In this document: positions 1-5,604 of the stretch, one piece after another
Layout: each line of letters opens with the position of its first letter
Numbering within the stretch: the first letter of the stretch is position 1
IMG/VR virus record: IMGVR_UViG_3300038701_002498
Location: 1 to 36,901 of that record
Direction: 5' to 3' (one strand)
DNA length: 36,901 nucleotides
Source of the DNA: a virus
Program-made: the position numbers and the translations under genes
The notes under the pieces: generated by a model
Databases searched by the model: none
Told to the model about the DNA's origin: nothing
Seen by the model: the letters and a program-made list of their open reading frames with translations, nothing else

Positions 1-165
1 GCTGACCAATTCCCGAACCCTGACCGAAAGGCGAACTGAATACCGGCGATCAAGCGCAGTTTGGTAAGCCCGCACCGAGGCATCCAACCGCGCCTGTGCT
101 CCAAGCTCCCGCTGCGCCGCAGCTTCATTCAGGTAGCGCATCGGGTTGTCGCGCAACTCACACAT
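1..165 (-). CDS. Small early/late-junction protein, N-terminal part (continues at window end)
   Basis: This minus-strand frame starts with ATG at 165, preceded by a clear GAGG ribosome-binding site about six bases upstream. It stays open for exactly 55 codons to base 1. If the window ends are joined it continues in the same frame from 36901 to a TAA at 36815, giving 84 residues and stopping 42 bases before the small terminase gene. Residues around 8-33 (PMRYLNEAAAQREL...) align without gaps to a stretch of the baseplate protein J encoded at 25766-26722 (PMRYLNEAAAAREL...), with roughly 16 of 26 positions identical. At DNA level, 122-145 matches 26520-26543 at 23 of 24 bases. Function is unknown. 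It may be a paralogue or remnant of a J segment, or a small protein reusing that helix. The clean start and coding-like continuation across the ends make it likely real. Confidence 0.6.
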   Translation of the reverse strand, partial: MCELRDNPMRYLNEAAAQRELGAQARLDASVRAYQTALDRRYSVRLSVRVRELVS

Positions 166-234
166 AGGAAACCTCGTTTCCTGTGCACGCGCGGGAAAGC
201 GGTGCAGGGTGAAGCCATGATTTGCCGCGCACAT

Positions 235-261
235 ATCCCCGCATCAGCTGGCCCTCTTCAT
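235..261. repeat. 27-bp direct repeat, copy 1
   Basis: An exact 27-bp copy of 763-789. On the minus strand it encodes the end of one ORF (MKRAS-stop), carries a Shine-Dalgarno-like AAGAGG, and overlaps stop with start as TGATG. The similarity extends loosely upstream (GGCGATG, TGGC, GAAC in both copies), so a duplicated gene junction is more likely than chance. Confidence 0.85.
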
Positions 262-351
262 TGCAAGTTCGGCCACATCGCCGCAAACAAGGTGACGGAA
301 CAGGCCCAGCACGGCCCGTTCCGCCAATTCAGCCACCACTTGAAAGGACAC
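244..351 (-). pseudogene. Possible remnant or small ORF resembling the Cro-like C-terminus
   Basis: The last 30 or so codons of this minus-strand frame look coding (LAERAVLGLFRHLVCG..., ending MKRAS). They resemble the end of the Cro-like protein at 772-1008, which also ends MKRAS and shares a GGDA/CGDV-like stretch before it. The frame remains open upstream to 570, but that part is antisense to the plausible plus-strand gene at 353-580 and looks like a shadow. No good ribosome-binding site precedes GTG at 351 or 339. I read it as a fragment left by duplication of the cro region, though a short expressed peptide cannot be excluded. Confidence 0.3.
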
Positions 352-352
352 A

Positions 353-580
353 ATGATGGCCGAGACGATGAAATTGGAAGAAATCCTAGAACGAGCCGCC
401 GCGCGGGCGGAGGCGAATTCCAAAGCAATCGCCATGATTGCAAAAGAACTCGAAACGGCAGCGCCCGGTGCGGTAGGTCGCATTTCCGAGGCGCTGGATG
501 CAATCGGCAGAGCCGAAGCGTCAACACCGGCGCGGGCCGAGGAATTTGCAAGGTTAATTCGTATCATCACTTCACCCTGA
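353..580 (+). CDS. Small helical protein of unknown function
   Basis: A 75-residue frame with ATG at 353, or at 356 just after it, preceded by AAAGGA at a suitable distance. It is rich in Ala, Glu and Arg and predicted to be largely helical (LEEILERAAARAEANSKAIA...). No family is recognised. It lies on the plus strand within an otherwise minus-strand early region. Its stop (578-580) nearly abuts the stop of the opposing gene at 584, so the two genes are convergent with no spacer. Codon choice looks coding, but the minus strand is also open here, which lowers certainty. Confidence 0.5.
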   Translation: MMAETMKLEEILERAAARAEANSKAIAMIAKELETAAPGAVGRISEALDAIGRAEASTPARAEEFARLIRIITSP

Positions 581-583
581 CCA

Positions 584-772
584 TTAATCCGAAAAGCTGG
601 CGCTTATCGTCTTCGCGACACGCTGCCCGATGTGGTCGATCTCATCACGAACCCCGGCTTCAATCGTCGGCTGAAGCCGCAGCTCTACCGCATCCGCGAT
701 ACACTCGATCCGGTAATCCGCGTCGAACGCATAGCGGATGCGGTGGCGAAGTGTGCTTATCCATCCCCGCAT
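584..772 (-). CDS. Small protein with a tape-measure-like C-terminus
   Basis: A 62-residue protein whose ATG at 772 overlaps the TGA of the Cro-like gene (TGATG), implying translational coupling. Its last 15 residues (IGQRVAKTISASFSD) closely match the end of this phage's own tape measure protein (IGQRVAATMSASFSD). Over the first 54 bases from each stop codon, about 43 are identical between 584-637 and 17375-17428. The N-terminal part (MRGWISTLRHRIRYAF) has no counterpart that I recognise. Function is unknown. The tail similarity suggests either a duplicated fragment of gene T or a shared C-terminal interaction motif. Position directly behind cro suggests early expression. Confidence 0.6.
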   Translation of the reverse strand: MRGWISTLRHRIRYAFDADYRIECIADAVELRLQPTIEAGVRDEIDHIGQRVAKTISASFSD

Positions 773-789
773 CAGCTGGCCCTCTTCAT
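763..789. repeat. 27-bp direct repeat, copy 2
   Basis: An exact copy of 235-261, 528 bases away and in the same orientation. Here it forms the junction between the Cro-like gene (stop at 774-772) and the 62-residue gene that starts at 772. The repeat therefore carries a translational-coupling junction. Confidence 0.85.
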
Positions 790-1008
790 CGGTTCGCCAG
801 CATCGCCACCGGCAGATTTAATGAAATTGAACAGTTCATCAGGGCAGTCGATGCCGTCAGTGCGGCAAAGACTCTTCACCACCGCATACCACTTGGCAGG
901 AAAGACGCCGGACACTGCGGCGTTGCTGATGGTGGTCGCGCCAACGCCAAGACTGTCCGCCATGCGCTTCCGACCAAGTTTGTCACAGACTTCGGATGTG
1001 TTTGTCAT
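772..1008 (-). CDS. Cro-like helix-turn-helix regulator
   Basis: A 78-residue protein with an N-terminal helix-turn-helix (LGRKRMADSLGVGATTISNA, about residues 10-29) followed by VFPAKWYAVVKSLC, a pattern common in small Cro-type regulators of Rhodobacteraceae prophages. I chose ATG at 1008 because upstream codons run back through the operator region and into the divergent repressor gene. There is no strong ribosome-binding site, so translation may be near-leaderless from a candidate promoter with -10 TATCAC at 1022-1017. It is divergent from the XRE repressor at 1098 and overlaps the next minus gene by TGATG. The likely role is antagonising the repressor and opening lytic transcription; this is inferred from position and fold. 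Confidence 0.75.
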   Translation of the reverse strand: MTNTSEVCDKLGRKRMADSLGVGATTISNAAVSGVFPAKWYAVVKSLCRTDGIDCPDELFNFIKSAGGDAGEPMKRAS

Positions 1009-1097
1009 GACATCAAGTGATAGCCCATAAATTATGGATAGTCCACATCCATTTCGACTCCGGTTCATTTTTTTTGGACAAAGCGTAGAACTAAGCC
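1009..1097. promoter_or_regulatory. Divergent operator/promoter region of the lysis-lysogeny switch
   Basis: The gap between the Cro-like gene and the repressor holds two overlapping dyads: CCATAA-A-TTATGG at 1025-1037, and ATGGAT-7-ATCCAT at 1034-1052. A third feature, a run of eight T followed by GGACA near 1068-1080, resembles the T-tract plus GGATA at 2089-2101. For the minus strand, TGGACT and TATCAC spaced by 17 bases form a candidate promoter overlapping the first dyad. For the repressor, TAGAAC at 1086-1091 could be a -10 for a leaderless transcript starting at or near the ATG. All promoter calls are by eye. Confidence 0.55.
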
Positions 1098-1433
1098 ATG
1101 GACATTGAACGCAAAGAGCACCTCGCCCACCGTGGCGACATGGGCGTGAAAGCAAGCGCTATTCGCGTGAAGGCGGCGCGGTACACGAGCGGCTTCGAAA
1201 AGCAGCAGGAATTCGCCCGCGCCTGCGGAATCTCAAAGACTTCTTACAACAATATCGAGAAGGGACTTCAGTTTCCGAACAGGGACGTGATGAAATACTT
1301 GTACCGCGCGCACCGGATTGACTTTAACTTTATTATGAACGGCGATTTCGCCCAGCTTCCCGCTGATGTTCAGCAGAACCTTTTCGACGCGCTCGAACGC
1401 GCAAATAGTGAATGGGATCAAACACAAGGTTAA
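1098..1433 (+). CDS. XRE-family phage repressor
   Basis: A 111-residue XRE-type DNA-binding protein. The helix-turn-helix covers about residues 30-70 (QEFARACGISKTSYNNIEKG), followed by a short C-terminal segment (FIMNGDFAQLPADVQQNL) typical of small Rhodobacteraceae XRE regulators. It lacks a LexA-like autocleavage domain, so induction by RecA-driven self-cleavage is not expected. ATG at 1098 has no Shine-Dalgarno sequence; ATG at 1140 is an alternative start that keeps the whole domain. It is divergent from the Cro-like gene across operator-like dyads, which makes it the best candidate for the prophage maintenance repressor. Confidence 0.75.
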   Translation: MDIERKEHLAHRGDMGVKASAIRVKAARYTSGFEKQQEFARACGISKTSYNNIEKGLQFPNRDVMKYLYRAHRIDFNFIMNGDFAQLPADVQQNLFDALERANSEWDQTQG

Positions 1434-1648
1434 GGTTCACACCGAACCAGTTTGCAACCATTGCCAATCTGTAAGCGAGCGGTTTCCGCATCCAACCCTC
1501 CATAGGCAGAACATTAGGGGAACAGACGCGCGGCGAAGCTGAAAAACACCGAACCGATTGTCCCCGACCAGCGTTCGCGGCAGGCACAACCGGTGCACCC
1601 GCAACCAACCACCCCAACATCGGCACAACTGGAAATAGATAAAGCGAT

Positions 1649-1705
1649 ATGAGACAATGCCTTAAGGTCGCGGATCCGGCACCAAAACGACAGGAGCGAG
1701 AATGA
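1649..1705 (+). other. Possible 18-codon leader ORF ahead of the membrane-protein gene
   Basis: ATG at 1649 opens an 18-codon frame whose TGA (1703-1705) overlaps the ATG of the next gene as ATGA. It contains the ribosome-binding site of that gene. It may be a chance frame or a coupling leader. The rest of 1434-1701 shows no convincing gene. Confidence 0.2.
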
Positions 1706-1989
1706 CGGGAAACATGGTAATTATTGCGATGGTCAGCGCAATCATCTTGGCAGCTATCGGCATGCGAATTGCAGGCGGCGAACCTTGGAAGGGTGGGGTA
1801 TTGGCCGTTGCCTTTATCATTGGCAGCATTGGCGCAAGCGTTGTCGCCCAAAGCCTCGTTCTGGCGTTCATTGCGGGTGCGGTGGTCGCGTCCATTGTCG
1901 CAGGGGCAATGAAGGTTCCGGCAAAGCAATCCGCCAATGCCTTGCTTGGATGTGTTATCGGTCACCTTATCCCCTTTGCCCTTATGTGA
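1702..1989 (+). CDS. Small polytopic membrane protein near the repressor
   Basis: A 95-residue, very hydrophobic protein with about three transmembrane segments: roughly residues 4-22 (MVIIAMVSAIILAAIGM), 33-50 (VLAVAFIIGSIGASV) and 53-70 (LVLAFIAGAVVASIVAG). The start is well supported by AGGAG a few bases upstream. It lies alone between the repressor and the operator of the next operon. Small membrane proteins beside phage repressors are often made in lysogens and can block superinfecting DNA entry; that role is an inference here. No family is recognised. Confidence 0.7.
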   Translation: MTGNMVIIAMVSAIILAAIGMRIAGGEPWKGGVLAVAFIIGSIGASVVAQSLVLAFIAGAVVASIVAGAMKVPAKQSANALLGCVIGHLIPFALM

Positions 1990-2049
1990 CGCACTTCGGT
2001 CAAACCGTTCGGCGTACTTCTTGCGCTGGCGTAAATCCATATAAGTTGG

Positions 2050-2105
2050 ATTTTTTTCTTGCAAGTCCATTTTTTTCTTGCAAGTCCATTTTTTTTGGAT
2101 ACTGT
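2050..2105 (+). promoter_or_regulatory. Tandem palindromic operator and promoter of the plus-strand operon
   Basis: Two exact 19-bp tandem units lie at 2050-2068 and 2069-2087, each with a T-tract followed by the perfect palindrome CTTGCAAG (2058-2065, 2077-2084). A third partial unit (T-tract then GGATA) starts at 2088. The second palindrome contains TTGCAA (2078-2083), which with TACTGT at 2100-2105 and a 16-base spacer makes a good sigma-70-type promoter. A regulator bound to the palindromes would cover the -35 box. The next gene starts at 2133. Confidence 0.65.
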
Positions 2106-2132
2106 ACCTTCATCGAACCGATGGAGGCACCT

Positions 2133-2510
2133 ATGCGTGACACTGAAGTCCAGCCGCTTGTCAGCGATGACCTGCTGGCCGAACTGGCCAACCCCAACGA
2201 AAACCGCCAATGCGGCGACTTTGACGCGGAAACCCGCGCGCTATTGGCCATGGCCTTGCCTGAAATCTGCAGCGAACTGCTGCGCTGGCGTCAGGCCGCC
2301 GCGAACCAGCCTTTCGCGTTGGCGCTGGCCCTGCGGTCGGAAGCTATTGAGGCCCGACTGACCGATGCCCGCCGCGCCATCCGTGCCACGGACCTGACCC
2401 ACCCCCGCGCCCTGACTGCCGCCTGCGAAACCCTGCTGCGCCATTCGACCGACGCCACTGAGCGCGCCGCCGCATCCGATGTGCTGGCGCAGATGCAGGA
2501 GGCCGCGTGA
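2133..2510 (+). CDS. Hypothetical helical protein, first gene of the plus-strand operon
   Basis: A 125-residue acidic, Ala- and Leu-rich, probably all-helical protein (DDLLAELANPNENRQCGDF..., ETRALLAMALPEICSELLRW). I chose ATG at 2133 because GGAGG lies six bases upstream; an in-frame ATG at 2121 lacks this. It is the first gene behind the promoter at 2078-2105, so it is probably the most strongly expressed of the operon and directly under the CTTGCAAG operators. Its stop overlaps the next start (TGATG). No family is recognised and no function is proposed. Confidence 0.75.
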   Translation: MRDTEVQPLVSDDLLAELANPNENRQCGDFDAETRALLAMALPEICSELLRWRQAAANQPFALALALRSEAIEARLTDARRAIRATDLTHPRALTAACETLLRHSTDATERAAASDVLAQMQEAA

Positions 2511-2815
2511 TGGATGCCCTGCACAGCCGCCTTCCGGCCTTCCTGATGAACTTGGAACGCCTGTCCGCCGAAGGGCATATGGACGCCTTTGTGAACGAAG
2601 TGATGGAAACCTTCGGTCGGTTCGCCCCGCCCGCAGGCGACCGGACCCATCGGTGGGAACTGGACCTGCACGGCATCAGCGCCGATGGCGCGACCGAAGA
2701 AGAGGCGATGGCCAACTGGAAGCGTTTGGCCCGCCAGCAATGCAGGCTGGACGGCACCGAAGATGACGGATTCATCACGGTATACCCGCCCATCAAACAG
2801 ATTGGGGCCGCGTGA
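2510..2815 (+). CDS. Hypothetical protein
   Basis: A 101-residue protein; ATG at 2510 overlaps the previous TGA and is preceded by AGGAGG. GTG at 2507 is also in frame but less likely. The sequence has a helical N-terminus (LPAFLMNLERLSAEGHMDAF) and a central part resembling small phage proteins with a WELDLHGISADGATEEEAMANW stretch, which suggests an alpha/beta fold. It is unrecognised. Tight overlap with both neighbours shows it belongs to the same polycistronic unit. Confidence 0.75.
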   Translation: MDALHSRLPAFLMNLERLSAEGHMDAFVNEVMETFGRFAPPAGDRTHRWELDLHGISADGATEEEAMANWKRLARQQCRLDGTEDDGFITVYPPIKQIGAA

Positions 2816-3225
2816 TGACAAAGCACGCAAGCCCCACACCCTTGCCGTATGAAACCGGCACCACTGCCGGGGGCGGACTGTTCGCCGCTCCCGGCGCTTT
2901 TTTCCGCCGGTTTCGCAAGTGTTCCGCAGGTGACACGGCCCAGCCCGTGCGCCCGCCGCTGTTTCCCGATCAGCAATGGTTGGTGACGTACATGCGCCCG
3001 AATGGCGACGTGGCCACCGAAGCCGTTCTGATTAACGGTGGCAACCTGCAGGCCGACATCGACACGCTGGCGCGGCTGGCGCTGCGCGAACAGCGTGACA
3101 TCGACTGCGCCACCATCATCCGCATCCAGCTAGACTACCGCGCCACCCCGGCGCGGGCCGAACTGCTGGACCGCATCACCCGCGACTACAACGCCCGCCT
3201 TCGCTTCGAAGCGGAGTGCGGCTGA
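2815..3225 (+). CDS. Hypothetical protein
   Basis: A 136-residue protein starting at ATG 2815 within TGATG, overlapping the previous stop. The first 50 residues are low in secondary structure, rich in Gly, Pro and Arg (TTAGGGLFAAPGAFFRRFRK). The second half looks folded: WLVTYMRPNGDVATEAVLINGG, then helices ending at DRITRDYNARLRFEAE. It is not recognised. It is coupled to its neighbours on both sides. Confidence 0.7.
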   Translation: MTKHASPTPLPYETGTTAGGGLFAAPGAFFRRFRKCSAGDTAQPVRPPLFPDQQWLVTYMRPNGDVATEAVLINGGNLQADIDTLARLALREQRDIDCATIIRIQLDYRATPARAELLDRITRDYNARLRFEAECG

Positions 3226-3521
3226 TGGCAGGGCACCTGGTCAAATTGGCCATCCGCAAGGTGCGCAGCTTTGATGAACTCCCTGCAGCACAACAGGCGG
3301 GGATGTTGTCCAATGATGCGCGCTTCCAGCGCTTCGCCGGAATGCGCACCCTAAAGTCAGACATTCAGGTGACAGCAAGCGCCGCCGCCGAATTCATCCG
3401 CGTGTCGTGCGGGGTGACCAGCCGCCGCGATCTGAACACAAACGCTTTGGCCGCAAACCGATTTCATCAACTTCGCACAGATTTTGATGCGTGGTCGGGC
3501 CGCATTCCCGAACAAAGATAG
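3225..3521 (+). CDS. Hypothetical basic protein
   Basis: A 98-residue protein starting at ATG 3225 inside TGATG. It is basic (HLVKLAIRKVRSFDEL..., GVTSRRDLNTNALAANRFHQ) and could bind nucleic acid, but no known motif is visible. It is followed after nine bases by the NYN-domain gene. Confidence 0.65.
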   Translation: MAGHLVKLAIRKVRSFDELPAAQQAGMLSNDARFQRFAGMRTLKSDIQVTASAAAEFIRVSCGVTSRRDLNTNALAANRFHQLRTDFDAWSGRIPEQR

Positions 3522-3530
3522 GAAACCACT

Positions 3531-4076
3531 ATGTTCTACAAAGACGAAAACTTGGCCCTGTTCATCGACGGCCCCAATTTCTATTCCACCGCCCGAGCGT
3601 TGAATTTTGACGTGGACTATAAGCGCCTGCTGGAAGCCTTCCAGACCAAGGGGCGGTTGCTGCGGGCCAGCTACTTCACCCCGCTGGCCGATACCGATGA
3701 TCACGTGGCCATCCGCCCGCTGGTGGATTGGATGCAGTACAACGGCTGGAACGTGGTGACCAAGCCCGCCAAGGTCTTTGAAGGCGAAGACGGGCGCAAG
3801 CGCATCAAAGGCAACACGGACATCGAAATGGCGGTGGAAGTGATGAAGCTGGCACCGGCCATCGCGCATGCAGTGCTGTTCACTGGCAATCGCGACTTCG
3901 CCCCGCTGGTCGGCTTCCTTCAGGAACGCGGCACGCGGGTCACCGTGGCGTCCAGCATCCGCACGCAACCCCCGATGATTGCCGATGACCTGCGCCGCGC
4001 AGCTGACGCTTTCGTGGAACTGGACACCCTTCGCGATGCCATCGCCCGCAAAGCCCGCGACGGCGCTGCGGCATGA
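3531..4076 (+). CDS. NYN/LabA-like PIN-fold ribonuclease-type protein
   Basis: A 181-residue protein covering one NYN domain (LabA/DUF88 group of the PIN-like nuclease fold). The conserved acidic positions are visible: Asp13 and Asn16 in LFIDGPNFY, Asp97 in GNTDIEMAVEVM, and Asp122 in FTGNRDFAPLVGFL. The order and spacing match metal-dependent single-strand RNases of this family. ATG at 3531 follows AGGAAACC. It overlaps the next gene by ATGA. In a phage early operon it could process or degrade host or competing phage RNA, or act as a toxin-like effector. That role is inference; family membership is well supported. Confidence 0.85.
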   Translation: MFYKDENLALFIDGPNFYSTARALNFDVDYKRLLEAFQTKGRLLRASYFTPLADTDDHVAIRPLVDWMQYNGWNVVTKPAKVFEGEDGRKRIKGNTDIEMAVEVMKLAPAIAHAVLFTGNRDFAPLVGFLQERGTRVTVASSIRTQPPMIADDLRRAADAFVELDTLRDAIARKARDGAAA

Positions 4077-4348
4077 CGGAACAAAGCGGCCCCTGTGTAG
4101 CGGCACCCACTACACAGGGGCCGCATGGAATTGGCCACAATAGCAGGCAAGCCATTGAAGATGTTGAGCCATTCGGGCTTCGCGCGGCTTGGCTGCATTT
4201 TGCAAACGAACTTGAATTGCGGCGCTTGGCGAAGCTGCACATGCGCATCGAACGCCGCAAGCGCGGGCTGGATGACCTAATCACAGAACGCCAGAAAATT
4301 ATGAACCGCTGCATTCGCCGGATGCGCCGAACCCAAGGGAAAAACTAG
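4073..4348 (+). CDS. Hypothetical basic protein with GHNS motif
   Basis: A 91-residue protein starting at ATG 4073, overlapping the NYN gene stop. It has the short GIGHNS motif seen near the N-terminus of many alphaproteobacterial phage proteins, then a strongly basic helical region (RRLAKLHMRIERRKRGLDDL) suggesting nucleic-acid binding or a coiled coil. Codons 5-18 coincide with a perfect 15-bp inverted repeat (4086-4124), so the encoded residues there may be dictated by the DNA or RNA structure. Function is unknown. Confidence 0.7.
   Translation: MTEQSGPCVAAPTTQGPHGIGHNSRQAIEDVEPFGLRAAWLHFANELELRRLAKLHMRIERRKRGLDDLITERQKIMNRCIRRMRRTQGKN
4086..4124. repeat. Perfect 15-bp inverted repeat
   Basis: GCGGCCCCTGTGTAG at 4086-4100 and its exact complement at 4110-4124 are separated by nine bases. 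It begins 13 bases into the gene at 4073. No T-run follows, so it is not a simple terminator. Candidates are a regulator-binding palindrome, an mRNA hairpin controlling the gene, or a replication or recombination site. Confidence 0.9.
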
Positions 4349-5374
4349 ATGCGACAGGTAAACCTACACCTGCACGACACCCACATTGGCATTTCTCAGG
4401 ATGACCCGAACGATCCCAGCTTTCGTCGGGACATCTTTCAGAAGGTGATCACACACCTGCGCAAGCGCGGCTGGACGGTCAGCCCAGACCCGATGGTTCT
4501 CAAACACCACAAATGCATCAGCCCCAACTACAAGTTCGCACGTAAGGGCACTGTCAGGGCGCATCTGGAAACCGGCGGGCGCAGCTGCAAAATAGAATTT
4601 TGGTCAGACGCCGCACGGCGCAAAAATCCAAATGGCCCGCGCTACGACTTCGACAAATTCGACCGCATGCCGTATCTCGACCAAAAGAGGTTCCTGCTGG
4701 AACGCCAAAAGATCATTGATTGGCTGACCGGCGAATGCTGCGCCACCATCACGCGCCCCGTGAACCGAAAATCGCACCGCACCGCACGGGACTACATCGC
4801 CGCGCGATATGCCGAAAGCTGGCACTCTGACAAGGATCTAGGGCGACCGGTTTGCACATGCGCCCGCAATGCGCGGGCTGCGGATGGCGGCGCAGTCACG
4901 CACGGATGCACCGTTTGGTTTCGCGGCCATGACGGGCGGTGGCGGCGTGGGCAGGCGTTCTACAACATCAACAACATGTGGTGGGTGGTCGAAAACCGGT
5001 TCAACTGGCGCAACCTTGCGTGTTTTGAACTGCATCTGGAACAGCCCGCCGACCTGCGCGAAAAGCGCGATGACCGAAGCCGCCGCCGCGCCCTTGAACG
5101 CGAACTGAAACTTGCCCTGCAAGCGTCAAACTATGCCCGCGCAGACGTGGTCAACCACATCCTGTTTGGCGACGACGCGCCGCACTTCATCTGGTCCCGC
5201 AAGAACGATGCCTATTACGGCACGAATTACTGCGGTTACACCAGCAGCCAGCTGCAGGCAGGTCGGTACACCCGCGCCGAGGCCGAGGCCGAATGCCGCC
5301 GTGTTCCACACATTTTGGAAATGGTCTGCCCCAATGGCAATCGTGTCCGCTTCGACCAAGAGGTTGCAGCATGA
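4349..5374 (+). CDS. Large orphan protein of the early operon
   Basis: A 341-residue basic protein, the largest unrecognised gene of the plus operon. ATG at 4349 follows the previous stop immediately. The N-terminal part (HLHDTHIGISQDDPNDPSFR, then HLRKRGWTV) looks alpha/beta. A central Cys/Trp-rich stretch near residues 165-230 (VCTCARNARAADGG, GHDGRWRRGQAFYNINNMWW) could bind metal. The C-terminal 60 residues (FIWSRKNDAYYGTNYCGYT, AGRYTRAEAEAECRRV) resemble a short domain seen in several uncharacterised phage proteins. It is the only sizeable unknown in the early region of a genome with no recognisable replication protein, so a replication role is possible, but nothing in the sequence proves it. 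Confidence 0.75.
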   Translation: MRQVNLHLHDTHIGISQDDPNDPSFRRDIFQKVITHLRKRGWTVSPDPMVLKHHKCISPNYKFARKGTVRAHLETGGRSCKIEFWSDAARRKNPNGPRYDFDKFDRMPYLDQKRFLLERQKIIDWLTGECCATITRPVNRKSHRTARDYIAARYAESWHSDKDLGRPVCTCARNARAADGGAVTHGCTVWFRGHDGRWRRGQAFYNINNMWWVVENRFNWRNLACFELHLEQPADLREKRDDRSRRRALERELKLALQASNYARADVVNHILFGDDAPHFIWSRKNDAYYGTNYCGYTSSQLQAGRYTRAEAEAECRRVPHILEMVCPNGNRVRFDQEVAA

Positions 5375-5601
5375 CCGCCCCGATGAAGCCCATCCCGATC
5401 AGCGCCGCCGAACGCATCGCGAAATCCTATGGCTATGACCAAGTGGTCATCATTGCGCGGCGCGTGGGCGAAGAACCGGAACCCTGCGGCGAACACGTCA
5501 CCACCTACGGCCGGAACAAGGCGCACTGCGATGTCGCAGCCCGCATCGGTGACTTCCTGAAATTCAAGGTGATGGGGTGGGCCAAGGACAATGCGGAGTG
5601 A
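5371..5601 (+). CDS. Hypothetical protein
   Basis: A 76-residue protein; ATG at 5371 overlaps the previous TGA and follows AAGAGG. It appears to be a compact alpha/beta protein (IAKSYGYDQVVIIARRVGE..., HVTTYGRNKAHCDVAARIGD). A similar small protein type is often seen in phage early regions, but I cannot name a family. Confidence 0.65.
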   Translation: MTAPMKPIPISAAERIAKSYGYDQVVIIARRVGEEPEPCGEHVTTYGRNKAHCDVAARIGDFLKFKVMGWAKDNAE

Positions 5602-5604
5602 CCA

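Noticed and set aside
632-1030. 132-residue plus-strand frame opposite the Cro-like gene
   Set aside because: The HTH protein on the minus strand explains the region; the plus frame shows no motif and no ribosome-binding site.
1333-2070. 245-residue minus-strand frame
   Set aside because: It is antisense to the repressor end and the membrane-protein gene, with shadow-like composition and the operator T-tracts at its start.
2050-2087. CRISPR array from the tandem repeats
   Set aside because: Two adjacent 19-bp units without spacers are an operator arrangement, not a repeat-spacer array.
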